Positions 52,601 to 55,000 of a stretch of 55,000 bases of DNA are shown here, in pieces (positions within the stretch are counted from its first letter, which is position 1; every line of letters begins with the position of its first letter). The translations under genes and the position numbers were made by a program. A model generated the notes under the pieces. That model ran no database searches. It worked only from the letters and a program-made list of their open reading frames with translations, and was not told the DNA's origin. This DNA is from Symbiodinium natans. Its lineage: Eukaryota > Sar > Dinophyceae > Suessiales > Symbiodiniaceae. The stretch spans positions 578,338 to 633,337 of the forward strand of contig CAJNDS010002190.1 in NCBI GenBank assembly GCA_905221605.1, written 5' to 3'.

Positions 52601-55000
52601 AATTCCTCAGCCCTCAGCCCTACTTCTGGATACAGTCCGAAACTCTAAACCCTAAATACCCAACCCCAAGCTCCAACCAAACCCGAAACCCTAAACCCTA
52701 AACCCGACACCCTAAACCCTAAACCCTAAACCCCAAACCCCAAACCCTAAACCCCAAACCCTAAGCCCCAAACCCTAAACCCCACACCCGACACCCTGAG
52801 CCACACTGAGGTTCAGACCGCGCACTACGACCTCGTGGGCATCGCTTTGCTGTCCACACTTGAGGCACACGGGTTCGGCGAGTTTAGGGTTTAGGGTTTG
52901 GGGTTTAGGGTTTAGGGTTTGGGGTTTAGGGTTTAGGGTTTAGGGTATAGGGTTTGGGGTTTAGGGTTTAGGGATTGGGGCTTCGTGTTTCACCTCCAGC
53001 CCCAAACCCCAAACACAGAAACCCTAAACCCTAAACCCTAAACCCTAAACCCCAAACCCTAAACCCTAAACCCTGAACCCTAAACCCCTAAAATCGAAAC
53101 CCACCCAACCCAAACCCTAAGCCCTACACCCCAAACTCCTAAGCCCTAAACCCCCAAACAAGCCCCAGTAGGCTTTTAAGGATCCCTCGTAGTCCCCTAG
53201 CGGTCCTCTAATGGCCCCTTTATCGTACCCTGCGCTTTTTTTTGTGTTTTGCTGGAACGGGGTCTCTTGGGATCGTGAGAGGTTTCTGTGCTTCAGAGCT
53301 TACAATCAAGAACGATTCCGTCCATGTGTGAACGACAACCCTCCTCACTTCTTAGACCTCGGCAGCCCTAAACCCTAAACCCTAAACCCTAAACCCTAAA
53401 CCCTAAACCCTAAACCCTAAACCCTAAACCCTAAACCCTAAACCCTAAACCCTAAACCCTAAACCCTAAACCCTAAACCCTAAACCCTGAGAAGTGCTGC
53501 CGTTCGAATGGGAATGAGACCAGGGGCCGCAATACGACACAGCCACGAGTCGGCAGAGACCTTACCCCTAAACCCCTTAGACCACCTAAACCCCTTAGAC
53601 CCCGTAAACCCTAAACCCTAAACCCTAAACCCTAAACCCTAAACCCTAAACCCTAAACCCTAAACCCTACACCTTGGGGTCTAGCGTCAGGTGGTCCTCC
53701 AGCGGCAATTCACCGATCAGGTGAAGCACCCCTGGCGAGCTTTGAGAGCAGGGACGCCCCGGGTTTGGGGTTAGGGTTTGGGGTTTGGGATTTAGGGTTC
53801 AGGGTTTGGGGGTTAGGCTTTAGGGTTTAGGTTTAGGGTTTCGGGTTTCGGGTTTCGGGTTTGGGGTTTAGGGTTTAGGGAAGGACCCTTAGCAGTTAAG
53901 AGTTAGGGGGTTCGAGCTTAGGCCAAGCCCGAAAAAGGGTGGGGATTGAGAAACCGAAGAAGTGGCACACCGTAAGCCTTACCAGGGGTTTTAGGGTATT
54001 TAGGGCTTAGGGTTAAACCCGCAACCCTAAACCCTAAACCCTCAACCCTCAACCCTAAACCCTAAACCCTAAACCCTAAACCCTAAACCCTAAACCCTGA
54101 ACCCTGAACCCTAAACCTTGTTTGTCTCTAAGGGTTCTTCAATATGGTCCCTTACCTTCCTTAATGGGTTCTGGAGTCTGGGTACTTGGGGCGTTATAGG
54201 ATACGTAAGGGGGTGGTCCCCGACTCAGGGCCCGCATGAAGGGACCCATGTAACTGCACTCAAGACCGTGAGAACCTGCAAACACAAAATCTAGGGCTCA
54301 CTCGAGACCTTGCACCTTGCGACGGAGGGCAAATTCCCGAAACCCTAAACCCTAGCCCTAAACCCTAAACCCTAGATCCCTAAACCCTAGATCCCTAAAC
54401 CCTAAACCCTAAACCCTAAGCCCTAAACCCTATACATCCCCAAACCCTAGACCCCCAATCCCCCAGGCTTGCAGGTCAAAACTCGCACACCCAACTCCCG
54501 CAGCCATCCCACGGAGTATCCCTGGAGCCCTGAACCCTAAACCCTAAACCCTAAACCCTAAACCCTAAACCCTAAACCCTAAACCCTAAACCCAAAACCT
54601 AAACCCCAAACCCTAAACCCTAAACCCTAAACCCTAAACCCTAAACCCTAAACCTAAACACAAACCCTAAACCCTAAACCCTAAACCCTAAACCCTAAAC
54701 CCTAAACTAACCCTAAAACCCGAAGCCTAAAACCCTAAACCCTCAACCGCCCCCCCCCCCCCCACCCCCCCAAAAAAAGAAAAAAACAGAATAAAGACGC
54801 AACAAAGTATCCCACGGAGTCTCCCTGGAGTGCTCCCTTTAAGAGTATCTCTCGCCCTCCTGGAGTGCTCCCCCTTAACAGCAACTCTGTAGTCAATAGG
54901 TTGCAGGATATGTGCTTGCTTGGTTTTGGGGGGTGTGGAGATGTCCGAAGTACTTCCCTCCACCCGCGCTGCAAGGCATGCGTACATGAAGGTCTGGAAG
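40579..55000 (+). CDS. Heme globin gene, nine exons seen, continues past the window
   Basis: Exons: 40579-40688, 41117-41194, 41623-41694, 42093-42138, 43087-43136, 43514-43562, 52811-52864, 53691-53743, 54976-55000+. All eight junctions agree in phase and 179 codons are read with no stop. The start is ATG 40579 (MASASAADPSKPVDVNAPLD). The globin fold is clear: QVSFAHVTLLGAKNVGKLLF (A-B helices), NIFKVAPGAVEMFPF (C/CD, with CD1 Phe), LELHALKLMETV (E helix, distal E7 His), ALGLRHAGYGV (F helix, proximal F8 His), AHYDLVGIALLSTLE (G), and FTDQVKHPWRALHAYMKVW (H). It should be a soluble heme protein binding O2 or NO; the physiological role is not shown. Introns start GT (1, 5), GC (2, 3, 4, 6, 7) or GA (8). 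Introns 2-7 carry telomere-like tracts and intron 6 contains a retrotransposon. Confidence 0.92.
41117..41194 (+). CDS. Globin exon 2
   Basis: It follows a strong T-rich tract ending TTTTTTTCAG. It encodes CSQVQVSFAHVTLLGAKNVG and KLLFM. GC donor (GCCCTG). Confidence 0.88.
41623..41694 (+). CDS. Globin exon 3 (CD region)
   Basis: It encodes NIFKVAPGAVEMFPFLRG and EANLY. Acceptor CTTCGGAG; GC donor (GCACCG). Confidence 0.9.
41720..42088. repeat. Opposed telomere-like arrays in globin intron 3
   Basis: TTTAGGG x10 at 41723-41797 and CCCTAAA x12 at 42002-42086 sit at opposite ends of the 398-bp intron; the RNA can form a long stem. Confidence 0.92.
42093..42138 (+). CDS. Globin exon 4 (E helix)
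   Basis: It encodes PGGDLELHALKLMET with the distal His. GC donor (GCGCCC); phase 0. Confidence 0.88.
43087..43136 (+). CDS. Globin exon 5
   Basis: Acceptor GGAGCAG. It encodes VATAVSMLRELDERLS. GT donor (GTGCGG); phase 2. Confidence 0.9.
43514..43562 (+). CDS. Globin exon 6 (F helix)
   Basis: It encodes LVPILQALGLRHAGYG with the proximal His. GC donor (GCGCCT) opens the 9.2-kb intron holding the retroelement. Confidence 0.92.
44151..44196 (+). repeat. Retroelement terminal repeat A1
   Basis: 46 bp starting TCAGTAAGCTGGCAACTG and ending AAGCTGTTCA, identical to A2 at 52175-52220. Confidence 0.93.
44444..45085 (+). CDS. Retroelement ORF1 protein
   Basis: 213 codons from ATG 44444; the frame is open slightly further upstream without an ATG. 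The N-terminal half is Ser/Pro-rich. The C-terminal half (NRLYIVLQDPAGVRCTRIF, then SHAFPSETEGRAFCRAAGV) resembles the short fold found at the N-terminus of eukaryotic RNase H1 and in viroplasmin-type proteins, which binds RNA or RNA-DNA hybrids; that link is inference from the 'YIVL..G..R.F....AF.S..EA..F' pattern. It overlaps ORF2 by ATGA, so ribosomes finishing ORF1 could restart on ORF2. Confidence 0.65.
   Translation: MSSPPTPSDIDIVELEVIFGGLRVSARGSAGDTARFLSLLRHAESAFGQPAPVQLQSPSESSFLLVPSPSSSTNPSTHQGQSSLCPNRDELLASFPDCPQDLLAASFGLGGSVSAGRARVSRAWLAGCWAQATLQRQVDSPNVTPALSIANRLYIVLQDPAGVRCTRIFRTARDYFRFVGSPPSGLSVSHAFPSETEGRAFCRAAGVRWDDLQ
45082..46818 (+). CDS. Retroelement ORF2, gag-like protein
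   Basis: 578 codons from the ATG of the ATGA overlap; a second ATG is at 45086. The N-terminal part is acidic (VREEAAALLLPMDLEEEPE). It is followed by a Lys/Ala-rich stretch (PPAKKAAKAAAPAKAKRP), a likely coiled coil (LLPALTSQLESLAARQAAME), a Pro/Gln-rich linker, a helical region (MCTYLERFGGFAQTRELGL onward) suited to capsid-like packing, and a basic tail (GKRRHPRAPKKKASPQTG). No zinc knuckle is seen. Position and composition indicate a structural, nucleic-acid-binding protein, but no known gag family is recognised by sequence. A slippery heptamer lies 27 nt before the stop. Confidence 0.7.
   Translation: MNASEVVPLTHGVQLYLLDRTDSGASFQAQCLVILARAGGFLLGVPVDTFSTAELKHGQSASPDELIGPSTEVTVGALARAESGAETQLGRQISVTLVDVREEAAALLLPMDLEEEPEFLHTFDMDAPEALPVFQELIDAARAWIAAGDAQERVLFYSAEEGEPSAHVPPAKKAAKAAAPAKAKRPTTALLSGQVQVLESLLPALTSQLESLAARQAAMEEVLAKRPQASVSAPPPAQQPALHQPAQHLPMSASLAQPLGAAVSPPVGGLAAAVGVLGPPPRTRQAQVLKDQPATAAGLPELLAEEAEEGLGRERSDPLSQAVLAQSNALTALVAQLAAQSGDTFPDLTGVPGGSAASRGATQRARLQEELAMGSGAFYTAVTQNMLRRMQPATPVASADLASLHKQGVNMCTYLERFGGFAQTRELGLIAWLVGVIFDLLQADQVEACKDRVALLLVLLEQGAMDAGRLDIAYLLTLAEDPPIGLFTNKTVLSTSRARSFAPLASQKWVTTALAFLREMDLIQSKRQELGGGGVGGRQVPKDPSTASGSAAGSDEQNLSGKRRHPRAPKKKASPQTG
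46785..46791 (+). promoter_or_regulatory. Candidate -1 ribosomal frameshift heptamer CCCAAAG
   Basis: In the ORF2 frame it reads C-CCA-AAG, an X-XXY-YYZ heptamer. Slipping back one base enters the pol frame as PKEESIPANRLVGRD. Pol has no ATG until 47250, after apparently coding sequence, so frameshifting is a likely route to a gag-pol fusion. Confidence 0.5.
46785..51968 (+). CDS. Retroelement pol: RT, RNase H split by methyltransferase-like domain, tyrosine recombinase
   Basis: About 1,730 codons from the frameshift to TAA (51966-51968). Reverse transcriptase: IFNAYKSPLRDRQIGDRR (about 47880), SDRKDFYHQ (motif A, about 48048), PGFRSLLQGDHMGVEFA, and LFIDDYVALS (catalytic FIDD box, about 48425). 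RNase H: FATDAS (48952-48969) gives the first Asp; ILELS (49935-49950), VLVDSLVTKGSLAKGRSSS (about 50010-50070) and NIADDPTR (about 50160-50183) give the rest. Between them, about 49195-49700, lies a cytosine-methyltransferase-like block: FDMIEICGVSGLVSSEI, LSPPGGTFSPAARP, LGNRVAKRCILLFR and CACGSTHQREHRF. Tyrosine recombinase: GLLRIGEVL (about 51365), an APKTRG lysine, GSFRPGGAT (about 51680), GRW, and MEIYLQEV with the putative nucleophile Tyr (51784-51786). It should copy the element RNA and insert it by recombination. Confidence 0.82.
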   Translation, partial: PKEESIPANRLVGRDSTGADPNVTSSTALAAPSGSPNPTLSHGAAPSGAANPLRAASHTHYEPAPEQSLDFDATISFRQWSASLPRWILATRTRLAALLRCTFSFAAQRGELEPPSSALFPLPGYLAPSFLSSGPKLSQRHWRRTREDRLVHIIAMALNLLHCNGRWPIPALLWRRPSEAQRSILDKLRALVRACESRQEHFPLPPGRSGFEFMSRLMDLEAFASLHCDVGGYAKPEPPAYQPATGEADHEAEAPTATAPDPAGKVAVPSLDHKRAELHPYRSLDVDRLKLSGMAQWPTEQFLDGPFWLPYQEPRALLHEAPVDWSNTPSFTDSKAEMEKLVKMWDAQHLLAWHRAPLLDDHFCKIFNAYKSPLRDRQIGDRRIANQRELHLAGPSADLPQPYLLAYLVVPRGHVVRGYVSDRKDFYHQCQVTAERSASNLLPLRLSLEEISMLGLGTLPDEHVRKPADRSVIGDGLSAPHVQMQRTPVGTPGIFYPGFRSLLQGDHMGVEFALESHSQLLQGAGCLHPLQRLRANHPMPWPGVLEALFIDDYVALSAQTLGDSHAGKPPLSSKLHAQATAAYATHQVLGSPEKDVLGETLFTAIGAEVDARPRVVQGIGVLVGCPLGKRLSLAALSLRAARLPISTEKFASRLAGAWVSATMFRRPSMAIFDHTFRAAAPQPGLSSVTPFALGRAVREEWALASALSLVLVSNASLQPETQVFATDASTRKGGIVSARLEPSSATSLWLAGDKRGSYTVLDRPVAGYLRSLGEEVQDLLDHDLAREGWFDSNSTPSPSKHLPLRFDMIEICGVSGLVSSEISKLGLTPGPVIDVSRSPHYDVLDASLVSCIISWLHQGVARSLMLSPPGGTFSPAARPKVRSYREPEGFLPRSPKATLGNRVAKRCILLFRVCVTLGLPGLLDQPRKSILAWTSWWISAAKKKGVSEWQLATCACGSTHQREHRFLGTRISDSLLSSRCTCERDSLSKGAANCPSLALAIARSFAEALRGCALSSYPKRPALESVIVNDLLLTAKWSLHRAWYWQRSSHINILELSVVVSLLTELAKTRQWSRVTVLVDSLVTKGSLAKGRSSSLALTPLLRKASAIQLAAGVHSTYHYAPTRLNIADDPTREACLREGAAIALHQRLSPLAFHRLACINHARPVAGWARLVLVCLCVKCPADWHQVSSLLEAELRPPTPGHSLWNPTLGYPGEGPACLTSNVAAPAVEVGPSGVCWGLALLPVAAFGDFFLVVIICLAQGLHLSEGTIRFLLLPSITASSRSTAFAVHCCSFGLGSSCSLVCANNSQHQGIAAFVLHLSTILWLCCCLCGGFFPSSSRQVSSSIRRLSISWIAPLVFLGSLGCAHGALLALTKADQARAAVRNSVRLVPDRVVRPLTRTRRSALLEQFARWLAGSGRRPLKELLALPADQAEIVAQALVDFGLELFSSGRSYSSYAETINAVAAARPLLRRLLTQSWDLAFAWLAEEPHIHHVAMPVSVLLGLVAAALAWGWLREAGVFSLAWAGLLRIGEVLAATRHHLILPRDSAPGVSHAILQVSAPKTRGRAARHQASRVDPSDLVQLLDVAFGELDASEKLWPWSASTLRKRLHLLLEALCLPTTHQRDCRAFDLGSFRPGGATWLLERTENSELVRRRGRWLSVRVMEIYLQEVAAASYVPRLQPHQRWRVQVMAQAFPRLLKKAAFFSQARIPPSAWYFLLRGSGHTG
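52003..52174 (+). repeat. Retroelement repeat B1
   Basis: 172 bp starting GCCAGTTTTTCCTCTAGCCT just after pol and ending CGCCATGCTTGA; matches B2 along its whole length. Confidence 0.93.
52175..52220 (+). repeat. Retroelement repeat A2
   Basis: Second copy of A1, directly abutting B1; the B1/A2 joint reproduces the expected circle junction. Confidence 0.93.
52248..52419 (+). repeat. Retroelement terminal repeat B2
   Basis: 172-bp copy of B1 forming the right end; host repeat sequence resumes at 52420 (AAGGTTTCTGAAGTATGGGC). Confidence 0.93.
52811..52864 (+). CDS. Globin exon 7 (G helix)
   Basis: Acceptor CACACTGAG. It encodes VQTAHYDLVGIALLSTLE and restores HAGYGVQTAHYD across the retroelement. 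GC donor (GCACAC). Confidence 0.92.
53362..53490. repeat. CCCTAAA telomere-like array
   Basis: About 17 perfect heptamers in globin intron 7; a further block at 53605-53670 precedes exon 8. Confidence 0.95.
53691..53743 (+). CDS. Globin exon 8 (H helix start)
   Basis: Acceptor TAGCGTCAG. It encodes VVLQRQFTDQVKHPWRA. The proposed donor is GA (GAGAGC), phase 2. Confidence 0.8.
54125..54260 (+). repeat. Dispersed repeat family 3, diverged copy
   Basis: ATATGGTCCCTTACCTTCCT, TAATGGGTTCTGGAGTCTGG and ATACGTAAGGGGGTGG align in order with the 29.2-kb copy. Confidence 0.65.
54530..54720. repeat. CCCTAAA telomere-like array
   Basis: About 25 heptamers with single-base variants in globin intron 8. 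Confidence 0.95.
54976..55000 (+). CDS. Globin exon 9 (H helix end), truncated by the window
   Basis: Acceptor GCTGCAAG. It encodes HAYMKVWK, giving PWRALHAYMKVW with exon 8, the W-x-x-L-x-x-Y-M spacing of globin H helices. The rest is outside the window. Confidence 0.6.

Larger units (their letters stand above)
43563..52810 (+). other. Globin intron 6, about 9.2 kb (GC-AG)
   Basis: Flanking exons are in phase 0 and rebuild the F-G corner of globin. About 0.6 kb of G/T-rich degenerate TTTAGGG-like sequence lies left of the retroelement, and a CCCTAAA array (52685-52800) lies right of it. Confidence 0.85.

Overview
The window looks like nuclear DNA of a dinoflagellate. The evidence is: (i) telomere-type CCCTAAA/TTTAGGG tracts in nearly every non-coding stretch; (ii) genes cut into many short exons whose introns often begin with GC or GA instead of GT; (iii) four genes in a row on the + strand and no convincing gene on the - strand; (iv) a dinoflagellate-style retroelement. 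No species is named because nothing here decides it. Exon maps were built by eye from reading frame, splice-phase agreement and family motifs.

Layout. 131-1454: last exon of a choline-transporter-like (SLC44/CTL) membrane protein. 1455-5661: non-coding, with one possible broken coding fragment near 3.1 kb and a TA-loop hairpin at 3.4 kb. 5662-23421: a large receptor-like gene encoding about seven Kelch blades, a Ser/Thr-rich stalk, a GAIN-like region with a GPS cleavage motif, and polycystin-1-like membrane segments. One of its introns is 6.3 kb and holds a 4.7-kb G-rich minisatellite. 23422-25270: intergenic. 25271-40006: a single-domain, six-transmembrane voltage-gated cation channel (S1-S6, S4 arginines, pore motif TVEGF), in at least 17 exons. 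40579 to past the window end: a heme globin gene, nine exons seen, with CD1 Phe, distal E7 His and proximal F8 His.

Globin intron 6 is about 9.2 kb because it contains an apparently complete tyrosine-recombinase retrotransposon (44151-52419) in the gene's orientation. It has the split direct repeats A1-ORFs-B1-A2-B2 typical of PAT/Ngaro-type elements of the DIRS order. It encodes a small ORF1, a gag-like ORF2 joined to ORF1 by an ATGA overlap, and a pol reached by a probable -1 frameshift. Pol carries RT, an RNase H that appears split by a cytosine-methyltransferase-like domain, and a tyrosine recombinase. The interrupted target can be read because it is a copy of a dispersed repeat present elsewhere in the window.

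The most unusual genome-scale pattern is in the introns. Many begin with TTTAGGG tracts and end with CCCTAAA tracts, so exons sit between opposed telomere-like arrays and the intron RNA could fold back on itself. In addition, a roughly 95-bp element occurs twice: once as a cleanly excisable intron inside the Ser/Thr-rich coding sequence, and once nested in another repeat. It behaves like an introner. The four genes share no pathway that I can see; what unites them is membrane/sensory function (three of four) and the same intron architecture.
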